From Pelagomonas calceolata (lineage: Eukaryota; Sar; Pelagophyceae; Pelagomonadales; Pelagomonadaceae): a DNA stretch of 64,000 nucleotides. The notes under the pieces were generated by a model that saw only the letters and a program-made list of their open reading frames with translations, ran no database searches and had not been told where the DNA came from. A program made the position numbers and the translations under genes. The first letter of the stretch is position 1; every line of letters begins with the position of its first letter. Positions 53,854 through 63,163 of this stretch are shown in pieces. The stretch is from positions 4,650,001-4,714,000 of the forward strand of contig CAKKNE010000005.1 in NCBI GenBank assembly GCA_918797485.1. The letters run 5' to 3'.

Positions 53854-55040
53854 ATGTCGGCCATGGCCAGCTTGCCACCCCTGAAGCCCATAGATCATGG
53901 AAGCGGGTTTGATCGACACATCCTGATCACGGGAGGTGCTGGGTTCATTGCGTCGCACGTCGTCATTCTCCTCTGCAAGAAGTACAGCCTTGCTGCGTGA
54001 AACTCAACCCGCCGCGCCGCAATGTCGCCGCGACGCCGTCGAAGCCAGTGAATCAGTTGCGCGAGACGCCGCCGCCGCGCAGGTACCCGAAGTACAAGAT
54101 CCTGAACTTCGACCGCCTCGACTACTGCTCGTGCCTCGCGAACCTCGAGGAGGTCGCGTCGCTGCCGAACTACAAGTTCGTCAAGGGCGACATCTGCTCG
54201 GCGGACCTCGTCAACTACGTTTTGGAGACGGAGAAGATCGACACGATCATGCACTTCGCGGCGCAGACGCACGTCGACAACTCGTTCGGCAACTCGTTCC
54301 AGTTCACGCGGAACAACATCCTCGGCACGCACGTGCTGCTGGAAGCGGCGAAGGTGCACGACGTCGTGCGCTTCGTCCACGTCTCGACGGACGAGGTCTA
54401 CGGCGAGGGCGAGTCCATGGAGACGGCGCCCATGATCGAGGACCACGTCCTCGAGCCCACGAACCCATACGCGGCGACCAAGGCCGCGGCCGAGTTCCTC
54501 GTGAAGTCCTACCACCGGTCCTTCGGGCTGCCCGTGATCATCACGCGCGGCAACAACGTCTACGGCCCGCACCAGTTCCCCGAGAAGCTGATCCCGAAGT
54601 TCACGAACCAGCTCGCGCGCGGCCGCGCCGTGACGCTGCACGGGACGGGCGAGAACACGCGGAACTTCCTCTTCGTCGAGGACGTGGCGCGCGCCTTCGA
54701 CTGCATCCTCCACAAGGCCGAGATCGGCAAGGTCTACAACATCGGCGGCTCCAACGAGCAGTCGAACCTCGCGGTCGCCAAGCAGCTCATCAAGATCATG
54801 GGCCTCGAGGACCAGGAGGCGTCGCTCATCTCCTTCGTGCCGGACCGCGCGTTCAACGACCTGCGGTACACGATCGACAACTCCGCGCTCGAGGCGCTCG
54901 GCTGGAAGGAGCTCATGCCCTGGGAGGAGGGCCTCAAGCGCACCGTGGAGTGGTACAAAACCTACTCCGTCCGCTACGCGAACATCGAGCAGGCCCTCGT
55001 CGCGCACCCGCGGATCGAGTCCGCGGTGTCGGCTATCTAG
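53854..55040 (+). CDS. dTDP/UDP-glucose 4,6-dehydratase (TGDS/RHM-type), two exons
   Basis: Exons 53854-53981 and 54083-55040; 361 residues. Exon 1 (ATG at 53854) supplies the NAD-binding HILITGGAGFIASHVVILLCKK (GxxGFI); exon 2 continues YPKYKILNFDRLDYCSCLANL, matching the family without gap. Catalytic residues are in STDEVYGEG (Thr-Asp-Glu) and YAATKAAAE (YxxxK); HFAAQTHVDNSF and RGNNVYGPHQFPEKLIP are signatures. The enzyme makes the 4-keto-6-deoxy sugar nucleotide, the first step toward rhamnose-type sugars. The 101-nt intron starts GTACAG and the downstream exon also starts GTAC. Soluble and cytosolic. Confidence 0.92.
53982..54082 (+). other. Intron of the dehydratase gene (101 nt)
   Basis: GTACAGCC to GCCGCGCAG, phase 2, with GTAC at both junctions. 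Carries an in-frame TGA, so splicing is needed. Contains CGCCGCAATGTCGCCGCGACGCC, only loosely like the introner core; no inverted ends. Confidence 0.8.
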
Positions 55041-55099
55041 TCCAGTCGTCGTTCTATCGCGGGGTTGTGGTTATAAAGTACTCTACTAACTAAACAAAA

Positions 55100-56218
55100 T
55101 TAGGAGAACAGCTCCTCCTCCAGGTCGGCAGCCCATGCGTCTTCATCGTCCTCGACGTCCCCATAGTGCTCGCCGGCGCGGAGCCAAAACGCACAGACAA
55201 TCGCGATCATTTCATTCGGAATGGGAAAGGCGCCGACGCGCTCGAGCATTGCGACGAACGGCGCGCGGCGCGACTCGTCGTATTTCGCGAAGCTTCCCGC
55301 GGCGATGACGTGGAGGAAATAGGTCGAGAGCTCCTCGGCGGCAGCAATGCGAACGTCGGCGGTATCAGGGCCTGTGTAGACATCAAAAATTTCACGGCGC
55401 CATCGTCGCGGCGACCTCCAGAGCACCGGAGACTCTGGTTGATTTCCACACAGAACGGGACGCTCCGTTCGCAAAATATTCAAACTTAAGCGGTCGAGCG
55501 GTCGGCAATGCCACGTTGGAGAGATCGTAGCGCCCGCGCGCAGAAGCATCGGGATGAGTCTTCTGCGCGCACATCTGATTCCAGAGACCGACGATCGGTA
55601 ATCACCGACGATGAACTGAGCCATGCTCAGCGAACTCGTCACGTCAGCACCGGCTTTCAGAAGGGCGGCGACGGCTTCCAGATTCAAGCACTCGATCGCT
55701 TTCGTTAAAGGATCCGGGTGGCCCCCGGCTCGACACAAATAACCATTGGGATTTGCGCCCGCCTGAAGCAGGAGTTCGACGCAACGTAAAGTTCCGTGAA
55801 CTACCGCGCAGGCCAAAGCATTAGGTAGGACTGGATATTGAACGAATGCAAGTGGGGATGGATCAATAGAGTCGTCGTCTTCCGTGTCCATGTCGGACTC
55901 CGTGGGAAGGCTGCGGCAGTAATCGACGTCCGCGCCCCCTTCCAGGAGTGCCGCGACGCTCTCGGCGAACCCATGTGCCGCCGCCACCATGAGAGGCGTC
56001 TGTCTCTTGAATTCTAGCTCGGTGTCCGCGCCGCCGCGGACGAGTAGCCGGATCAAGTCAGGGCGGTGCACGACCTGATGAAGCAACGGCCGTCCGTGCT
56101 GATCCATCGCGTTCACGGGCCCGCCGTCGTCAAGATATTGAGTGATGTTTTCACATGTCGCCACAATTTCGTGTCGCCGCCGCGGCGACGCGAAATGTGG
56201 CGATTGCCGTGTCGCCAT
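55100..56218 (-). CDS. Ankyrin-repeat protein with an old introner
   Basis: From the ATG at 56216-56218, 372 residues if unspliced or 342 if the 90-nt introner at 55372-55461 is removed. About five ankyrin repeats (RQTPLMVAAAHGFAESVAALLEGGADVDY, LRCVELLLQAGANPNGY, LEAVAALLKAGADV, LIPMLLRAGATI), with an acidic insert DMDTEDDDSIDP. The C-terminal part RRAPFVAMLERVGAFPIPNEMIAIVCAFWLRAGEHYG resembles the end domain seen in expanded algal ankyrin families. Starts MATRQSPHFASPRRR. Protein partner unknown. Convergent with the dehydratase gene, stops 60 nt apart. Confidence 0.78.
   Translation of the reverse strand: MATRQSPHFASPRRRHEIVATCENITQYLDDGGPVNAMDQHGRPLLHQVVHRPDLIRLLVRGGADTELEFKRQTPLMVAAAHGFAESVAALLEGGADVDYCRSLPTESDMDTEDDDSIDPSPLAFVQYPVLPNALACAVVHGTLRCVELLLQAGANPNGYLCRAGGHPDPLTKAIECLNLEAVAALLKAGADVTSSLSMAQFIVGDYRSSVSGIRCARRRLIPMLLRAGATISPTWHCRPLDRLSLNILRTERPVLCGNQPESPVLWRSPRRWRREIFDVYTGPDTADVRIAAAEELSTYFLHVIAAGSFAKYDESRRAPFVAMLERVGAFPIPNEMIAIVCAFWLRAGEHYGDVEDDEDAWAADLEEELFS
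55372..55461 (-). mobile_element. Introner 5, old copy in the ankyrin gene
   Basis: Element 55372-55453 (82 nt). On the minus strand it starts CTGTGTGGAAATCAA (perfect) and ends TTGATGTCTACACAG (two changes). The flanks GTCCCGTT and GCCCTGAT match at five of eight positions, so the duplication has decayed. Gene-sense GT lies in the flank, as in fresh introners. 90 nt, no stop, so it may be spliced or read through. Confidence 0.75.
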
Positions 56219-58498
56219 CCCGCCGCAGAGGTGGTGGGCAGTAGAATCTCTGTACGATAGCGCGCGCGCCGGACGCAGGCTGTGTGAGACTGGTCCCCAG
56301 GGGGTCTTGTAACCGTTTTTGGCCCTGTTTACGCGTTTGTCAACGCGACCACAGTTGTGTGGGTCGTGCTCGGTTGCACGATGGCCCAACGCGCCGCTCA
56401 GAGGCCGCGGATAGCACGACGCGCGTTTCGGCGGCGGCGAAACCCGTTTAGTTGCTTTTGCAATTTCCACGCGACGCGACATGCAGCCGATTGAGCATCC
56501 TTTGGTTCGCTAACGGTCCAAAGAGATCGATGGGATACTTCCTGGGGGCCAAAAAAATTATTTTCTGGATGTCGCGATGCTGACGTCTCCACCGTGCGGG
56601 CGCGTCGATGGAATCCTGTCGATTCGTGGCCCTGAGGTCTCCCTGGGGCCGCTTGGGGTCGTTACTAGACATGGTCAATCGCCTACACCGCATGCGTGGG
56701 CGCTCCCATCGGTGGATACATATCAAGACGGGTCCCAGCAGCCTTCGAGCCTCCAGTACAAGTCCCCAGAGTTTTCGATCCAGAGAGCACCAAGCACCGG
56801 CGTATGCGGTCTAGGTGACCACCCGACCCCAGACCTATCCCGGAGCGAGCCCGAGAGCCGATCAGCCCCCGAAAAAAGTGTGCAATTTGGACCCGATGGC
56901 GCCCCGTTCCCGTCAAAAACGTCAATTACCCGAGGCCCCCCAGTAGTCGCCGTAGCGGTCTCGTTGGACCCCATACTACCCCACCGATAGTCAATTACAA
57001 GTATGTGACATCTACATTATAAGAAGGGTACTTTTGGCTGCCCATGCTCGGGACGTGAACATCTTTATCTGGACCGCGCGCAAGTCGGTCGGTCATAAAA
57101 CAAATGATCGCGCCATGGTCCATGGTAATGGTACACGGGCTGATGGCCGCAGATCCGGGTCTGGTGCCCCTTTACGCCATCGACGCGAGCCGCAAGACCA
57201 ACGAGGCGCGGGAGCATTTGGTAATAGGAAATCAAATGTAGTACACGCTCAGGCCGGTTATCTGGCCCGTCCGGTAACCGAAGCGCCTGAAACGCGAATT
57301 TATTTTACAACTCACCGGTCTGGGGCCTTTCCGGTGCCCCGCGTACGCACCGTCGTCCGCGGAGAACGGGCAAGTCGGTCGATTGTGAATAGAACAACGG
57401 CGTTGTGGTCCATCTGGATGGTGCCGTCGCCGATACTCGCGGGTCTAGGTATTGCGCCTTTTTAAAAGTAAACCTGGGGTCGCGAAGACGACGAATCGCG
57501 AGGCTCTAACGGAATATCTAAAATAGCTCAGTGGGCGCTGATGCGGGTTAGATGGACTCTACCACTAAGAAACGGAAGGAAACGAACATAAACTCGGGAG
57601 TTGTCTAGTAGAATTGTGTTCCCGCCCTCCGAGCGCGCGCCGTCGGCTCCGGTTCCGTCGAGTGTGTATGAAAACTGGACTGGAGTTGATATAATGTACT
57701 ATTCGGATGGGGGATGGCGCCGTCAATCGCTGGTGTAAATTGGCAACTCGTAAGACTCATCCGCGAATGTCGGCGCGGGGCTGTGTCTTCCGGGAGCCTC
57801 GAGGGTATGTTGCCGGGGCGCTACCCGTAAACTTTTGGTGTCGGTCAACGGATATGATGAATTGTGAATTTGTGAACCACTTCGTTTGCTCCTTTGGCTC
57901 CTTCTCGTGTTGCGTGTGCGGTGTACGTCGGAGCTCGTTGTTTGTGCGTTAGAATTGCCAGGATCGTCTGCGTCGTAATTCAGCGCGTTTGGACGCGTTG
58001 GGGGGTGCTCCAAAGGAGCGTGAAAAATTGAGACCAGTCTTGCGACTCAATCTACTGAATTGGTGTAGTTTTCCTGCGCACACGCGTGCGTGGGCAAAAG
58101 ACAATCAAACAGCAGACACTGCGTCATGCAACTAGCAATTATTCCTCCTCAATCGAAATTTCACTGGACGGAATCATGCCCTAGCCTGTTTAAAAGTCTG
58201 ACACGTTGTCAAAAACATAAAAACACGCTGGTTGCATCACACAAGAATGCTAGTCAGAAAAATCCAGAGTAAGTGGAGAAGGGGGTGGAGAAGGGGGAGA
58301 AGGGCTGCGGGAGGCGTTTTTCCCATGGACGGCTGAGGTTCGGGTTGTGCGCCAGACGCTGGTGCGCGCGAATAACTTTCATCCAGCCCTACGCGGCCGC
58401 GCGGCCGGCTGCGCAGTAGGAAATACACCTCCATACCTACACCGTGCAGAAGTCTGCGCAATCAACGAGCGCCACAACACCCCACTGCACGCTGCGCC
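56219..58498. other. 2.3-kb region without a convincing gene
   Basis: No long frame with coding character. A degenerate tandem duplication of about 290 nt lies at 57080-57180 and 57369-57475 (CAAGTCGGTCG, TGGTCCAT, GGGTCT-GGT in both). An introner core, CGCCATCGACGCGA, sits at about 57177 without splice context. The fourth copy of the 146-nt repeat is at 57931-58073. Composition is more AT-rich than the genes, which fits decayed insertions. No tRNA or rRNA recognised. Confidence 0.5.
57931..58073. repeat. Dispersed copy of the 146-nt repeat with hairpin tail, copy B
   Basis: Starts GAGCTCGTTGTTTG, as at 48007, and ends GAATTGGTGTAGTTTTC. The tail has GCTCC-AAA-GGAGC, then GAAAAATT, then TTGAG..GTC-TTGC-GACTCAA. 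Stem sequences differ from copy A but still pair, and the TTGC loop is kept. Confidence 0.55.
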
Positions 58499-60950
58499 AT
58501 GGCAGCTGACCAAATCCAAAGGCGCGCCGCCGACGCCGAACAGCTCGCCGCCGACTGGCGCGCCTGCGAGAAGGCGGCCGCAGCGTTTGATGAGGAAACG
58601 AACACGGGCGGCGACGGCGCCGCCGCCGAGGAGAACGCGCTGCGGAACGTCGACGCGAAGCGCGTCGCGGCGCTGGCCGCGCTCGCGGACCGGCCGGCGC
58701 TGGCGGGCCGCGCGGCGGCGGGCGCCATACAGAGGCGGAAGCGGCGCCTCGCCGACCGCGCCGCGGGCCAGATGCTCTTCGCGCTCGCTCTTAGGGAAGA
58801 CGACGACGGCCCGGACGCGGGCGCCGTCGTGCCGGTCTCGCGGCGCCGCGCGCCGTTCTGCTGGCGCAAGCGCGACGTCGCCGCGGCGGCCACGGCGGCG
58901 GCCGCGCTGCGGAGCCTCGCCGGCGACGCGAGCCTCGCGGACGCCTGGGCCAACGCGGTCCTGGCACGTATTTGTGCGCGCAGCGACGCGCGCCACCGCG
59001 CCCGCGGTTCCAAGCAGTGTCCCGAGTCCGCCGTCGCGTCGATGGCGTCTAGCTCTGGTGAATTCGTCTCACGACGTTGGTGGCGACGGGTCGCGTCGAC
59101 TGGCGTGTCTGTGGAGACACACATGAGTACCGACGTAAGTCGCAAAAACACACGCAGAGAGGCACGAAAAAAAACACGAAAAAAAACAACACAGGCAACA
59201 CCGCCACCACAAAAGACGCCTTCGTCGACGTCGCCGCGAGCGCGCGCGACGTGCTCTGCGCGGCGCGCGGCGGCCGCGGCGAGCTCGGCGTCGCCGCGCG
59301 CGTCGCGAGATCTGCCCGGGCGCCGTTCGCGCCCTTCTGCGCGGCGCTGAGCACGAGGCTCGCGGACGAGCTCCGCGACAAGGCCCACGCCTACTGCGCG
59401 GCGGCCGACTACGCCGACGCCGAGGCGCACCAGGAGGAGGCGGACGCCGTGCCCGAGGCTTATCTCGGTGTCGTCCAGTGCCGTGGAAAGAGAGGTGCCT
59501 TCCTGCCGCATCGACGGCGTCGAGAGGCCGCGTCGATGGCGTGACGGCGTCGAGAGGCCGCCTCGATGGCGTGAAGGCGCAAAAACAGAAACACGACGAC
59601 ACAGGCGCCGTCGCGGGCACGGTCCGCCGCTGTTCCAAGCTCCTGGAGTCGCTCGAGGACGAGCTCCACAAACCAAGCGCGGGCCAGGCCACGGACGACG
59701 CGGGCCGGTCCGAGACGGAGGCGTCGGACGGCGACGATGTGGCACTGGACGATACGCCGCCGCGCCACCTGCCCGAGGGCGTCGTCTACCTCCGAGCCGC
59801 GTTCGACGACGTCATCGAGGCCCTGTCGGCGGCGTACGGCGCGCGCGAACGCGACTGGCTCGAGAATGCGTTGGAGCGCGTCGTCAGGCGCCTCCCGGAA
59901 GGCGACGACTACGCGTCGCTGCTCGAGGGCCCGCTCCAGGGCCGCGCGGTCGCCGAGGCGGCGGGCTGCCTCGAGCGGTCCCTGACGCGGTGCCGCCGCG
60001 TCGCCGCGCCGCGGAGGCCGTGCGGCAGGGTGTCCAGGGCCGTCGTCGACGCCGTGCTCGCTGGAAAGAGCGTCCCGGTCGTCGTCGACGATGACGCAGC
60101 CGCGGACCCGGCGAAGGCGCTCGCAGCGACGGCCGACGATTTTGTGAGGGACCGGCTCCTCGCGCCGGCGCTCGACGCGGCGGCAGCCAGCGTCGCCGAA
60201 CGCCAAACCAAGAGGCGGCCGAGCGTCTTCCAGACGGACGACGGCGGCGACGATGGTCCTCCCCCAGCCTTCTACGACGTCGTGCGCGCGGCGCGCGTCG
60301 CGGCGACGTCGTGGCGCGGCCGGCTCGCGGTTTTAGCGCCGCGGCTCGAGGCGTCCGACGCGGCCGCGGCCGCGGCGGCGCGAGCATTAGATGCCGCGGC
60401 GCAGCGCACGGCCGACGGCTTCGGCGAGGCGCTGGGGCGGGCGCGGCAGAGCGGCGACTACGCGATGCGGGACGAGCCGTCCGTGCTCAAGCCGACGAAG
60501 GCCACCGTGGCGTTCCGCGACGCGCTGCTCCGGCGCGCGGCGGCGGCGGACCACGCGTTCGCGGCGCACGACGATTTACTAGCCACGTGGCGCAAGTCGC
60601 TCGCGGCGCACGCGTCGCGCGCCGTCGAGGCGCATTTGACCTCCGTCAAGGTCTCGCGCGCGGGCGCCTTCGTCCTGGCGCGGGACCTCGACGAGATACG
60701 AAAGGCCGCGGCGCCGCTTGGCTCGAACGAGGCCGACGCGCGGCTCGGGAGATTGAGGGAGGGCGTGGGCGTCTTCGAGCTCGACGCGGAGCAGCTCGCC
60801 TACGTCGCTCTCAAACCAGGCGGCGCCTTCGCGTCGTTGCCGCGCGACGAGCTCGTGCGCCGTATCCTGCGCCGCGCGGACGCCTGGAACTTTCGCGGGA
60901 AGCGGGCGAAGTGGGTCGAGGAGCTGGTCGCGAGCCTGGAGGCGAGCTAG
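58499..60950 (+). CDS. SEC10: Exocyst subunit SEC10 (EXOC5)-like, three exons
   Basis: Exons 58499-58967, 59195-59467 and 59605-60950; 695 residues. Almost entirely helical and Ala/Arg-rich, like CATCHR-family tethers. The C-terminus aligns with SEC10: HLTSVKVSRAGAFVLARDLDEIRKAAAPLG corresponds to the family's GALLLMRDVNEYQKC, and GAFASLPRDELVRRILRRADAW to LANLDKNILHSFVQLRADY. Exocyst docks secretory vesicles at the plasma membrane. Joins: VLAR/NTATTKDAFVD and YLG/AVAGTVRRC. An alternative acceptor at 59215 also keeps phase. COG4 or another tether is the main alternative. Shorter than animal SEC10 (about 708) only slightly. Confidence 0.6.
58968..59194 (+). other. Intron 1 of the SEC10-like gene (227 nt)
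   Basis: GTATTTGTG to A-rich AACAACACAG. Contains CGCGTCGATGGCG (reversed introner core) near 59035 and A-rich tracts before the acceptor, like the intron of the TPR-CS gene. No inverted ends. Confidence 0.6.
59468..59604 (+). repeat. Intron 2 of the SEC10-like gene with a 30-nt minisatellite
   Basis: 137 nt, GTGTCGTCC to CGACACAG. Inside, CGTCGAGAGGCCGCGTCGATGGCGTGA-type units repeat about two and a half times at 59509-59577. Each unit holds a reversed introner core (TCGATGGCGTG). Confidence 0.65.
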
Positions 60951-61244
60951 GTGGCGTCGTCGTTTTGTGGTGTAAGGAGTTGTTGTGAAAGACATTGTTG
61001 TGGAATCATAATGGCTAATCCCGACGTCTAGACAGAACGATTGGCAGGGTTCGGCCCGGCCTGGGCGTGCGGGTGCGGACATGAGCCTTGTTGCCCCCTC
61101 CTGCCTCCTCCGCACGCTAACGAGCAAGCCGAGGCTGTTGGGGACCCGAGGCGGCTGCCCAACAAGGCCCACGAACCACCAGCGCACGCCGAGACTCATC
61201 GCAGGCCCCCGGACAGACGACGTCCACCCGATAGGACAATCACA

Positions 61245-61943
61245 ATGGACCATGGCCCAGTAGTAGATGAAGGTATCACCGAAGACCTACAGAAACTCCA
61301 GTCGCTCCTCGATGACGGCGTGATCACTGAGAGTGAGTTCACGGAGAAGAAGCGCCAGCTCCTAGATCAACCCGCGACGCGTGCGGCGCCGCCGGGCGAG
61401 ACGCCGCCACCCCCCAAGAAGATTAAGGCCGCGCCGCCGGCCGCGCCACCAGCGAACGAGCCGTCGCTCCCGCTGGGTTACTACGAGCTCCGCGACGCGG
61501 GCGACGACGTGGTCGGCTACCTCGTGCTCTCGGTCTGGAAGAGCAGTGGCGGCTTTTTTGGCATGATGACGTTGACGGACGGTGAGTGGGAAGTTGACGA
61601 TTACGACGGGGACTCGAGAACGCTCCTGCCCGTGATCTCTAGTCGGTCGGGATCTCAACGCTGGAGCTTCGCTGACGGCCAGTTCCGCTTTGATCTCGAG
61701 GAGGACGCGTCCTACAGTGGCACGGTGAGCCTGCGCGTCTTCCCCAACTCCGGCAATCTGGCCGTGACCTGGGAGCTCGAGAGCTGCGACTTAGATTATG
61801 ATTGGAGCCACCGCGGCGAGGCGACGGCGCGCCCGACGGCGGCGGGCGCGGCTCGGCAGGCTTTTCGGATGATCAGCGACACCAGATCTGTGCTGACGGG
61901 CACGGCGACGCGGGAGCACTTCGACAAGGGCCCCTGCACCTAG
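61245..61943 (+). CDS. SHOCT-like-domain protein B
   Basis: 232 residues from the ATG at 61245. N-terminal SHOCT-like hairpin, EDLQKLQSLLDDGVITESEFTEKKRQLLDQP (about 13-45), nearly identical in pattern to the protein at 52806. A short Pro/Ala linker with TPPPPKKIK follows. The C-terminal domain (about 75-190) is beta-rich: YYELRDAGDDVVGYLVLSVWKSSGGFFGMMTLTDGEWEVDDYDG, RWSFADGQFRFDLEEDASYSGTVSLRVFPNSGNLAVTWEL. It differs from protein A, so the N-terminal module has been paired with different domains. No membrane helix or enzyme motif. Family unknown beyond SHOCT. Confidence 0.7.
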   Translation: MDHGPVVDEGITEDLQKLQSLLDDGVITESEFTEKKRQLLDQPATRAAPPGETPPPPKKIKAAPPAAPPANEPSLPLGYYELRDAGDDVVGYLVLSVWKSSGGFFGMMTLTDGEWEVDDYDGDSRTLLPVISSRSGSQRWSFADGQFRFDLEEDASYSGTVSLRVFPNSGNLAVTWELESCDLDYDWSHRGEATARPTAAGAARQAFRMISDTRSVLTGTATREHFDKGPCT

Positions 61944-62035
61944 GCACACGCGCCCGCTCCTTCCTCCCTTCGCCTGCGTAAATCCTCCCCCGAGATAGGA
62001 TAGACGCCATCGACGCGCGAATACGAAAAAACATT

Positions 62036-62755
62036 TTAGTCACAGAACCACACATATAGATCAAGCACGAGCACGTACAGCTTCTCCGCGAAGGGCACGG
62101 CCTCGTCGCGCTCACCGTTCGCATTTGTGCGCGCGCGGTCCGTCGTTTCGACGCCGCCGGCCGCCACGTCCGGGCGCGGCGCCGCGGAGTATACGCGACC
62201 GAGCGCCCGGTCGGACCACGCCTCGCTGACCTGGACTCGGAGCTTATCGCCATCGAGGGCCGCTCGCGCCGCGAGAGCCGCCAGGACTCCAAAGAACTCG
62301 TCTATGAATGCTTCATCGCCCGACTCTACGACCGCCACACTATCCACGACCCAGCACAACACGCGGCCGCCCCTAGACGATCGTTGCGCGCGCAGCAGAC
62401 TCGTGAGGCCGCCGAGCACGCGGGCTGTGCCCGGTGCTCCGCGCCAGCGCCCTGACGCCGCCGAGAGTCGCTCGCGGGCGGCGCGCACGGCGGACCAGGT
62501 CGTCGGCGGCTCGCTCGCCGGCAGCGCGTCGACGCGAGCCGCGAACGCTGCGGCCCGCTTAGCTTGGAGCTCCGCGTGCGCCTGGCGACGCGCCGCGTCC
62601 TTGAGCTGCAGGTACCGATCGCGCGTCGCGGAGTCTTCGCTTGCTTCGAGTTGCTCCACGACCTTTCTCGCGTCGGCGTCGCCGGTGGCGTAGAAACGGA
62701 GGCATGCGGCGTACCACGTTTGCTCGTCGTCTGTGGTTGGTGCTACGGATGCCAT
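62036..62755 (-). CDS. Unknown protein, helical N-terminus
   Basis: 239 residues, ATG at 62753-62755. Residues 10-75 are helical (WYAACLRFYATGDADARKVVEQLEASEDSATRDRYLQLKDAARRQAHAELQAKR). A conserved-looking part at about 85-185 has hydrophobic strands (RVLCWVVDSVAVVESGDEAFIDEFFGVLAALAARAALDGDKLRVQVSEAW). The chain ends YVLVLDLYVWFCD. No signal peptide or clear membrane helix, and no family recognised. Frame chosen on composition and start context. Confidence 0.6.
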   Translation of the reverse strand: MASVAPTTDDEQTWYAACLRFYATGDADARKVVEQLEASEDSATRDRYLQLKDAARRQAHAELQAKRAAAFAARVDALPASEPPTTWSAVRAARERLSAASGRWRGAPGTARVLGGLTSLLRAQRSSRGGRVLCWVVDSVAVVESGDEAFIDEFFGVLAALAARAALDGDKLRVQVSEAWSDRALGRVYSAAPRPDVAAGGVETTDRARTNANGERDEAVPFAEKLYVLVLDLYVWFCD

Positions 62756-62959
62756 CCTCTTGGTACACGTATTTAGACGCGGTTTGAGGATGCCTCGCGG
62801 CCTCTTTTTGCTGTGCTCAGGTGAGTGAGCTGAGGAGCTCGCGGATGCAAGTTATTGATGCGCAGTTGCACCCTGGACGATCGCTTGATCACTGTGGAGT
62901 TTCTGCGCTCGCTTTCTAGTGCGTTACTGGCTTTTTTGCGGCGGCGGCTGGGCAGCCAG

Positions 62960-62990
62960 GCTAGCGTAATGAAAGACACTAGGAGCAAGC
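62960..62990 (+). promoter_or_regulatory. Conserved intergenic motif, copy 8
   Basis: GCTAGCG, TAATGAA, AGACACTAG, GAG, CAAGC. It lies 205 nt from the ATG of the gene at 62755 and 174 nt from the vacuolar-receptor ATG at 63164, between head-to-head genes. The rest of 62756-63163 shows nothing else. Confidence 0.5.
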
Positions 62991-63163
62991 AAACCAAGAC
63001 ACCAAAAACAGCGCAGGAGGAGAGAGTTCCGCTCTGCGCCGGTGCGAGAGGAGCGCGCTTCAGCAGCCGCCCTCACGCCCCTGTCGTCAGCCTGCGGGGA
63101 CGCCGCCGACTTAGCCCAAGCCAGCTGCTCACTCCCAGGGGCTGACCCCAGCGCTTCTTGACC

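Noticed and set aside
53997-54082. Using the GTG/ATG-like start at 53997 for the dehydratase
   Set aside because: That frame lacks the NAD-binding GxxGFI segment; the upstream exon at 53854 supplies it and joins in phase.
56219-58498. tRNA, snRNA or rRNA genes in the long gap
   Set aside because: I looked for T-loop and snRNA-like landmarks and found none I could defend.
58499-60950. Calling the helical tether COG4 or COG7
   Set aside because: The C-terminal GAFVLARDLDEI and LPRDELVRRILRRAD segments fit SEC10 better, though the identity stays provisional.
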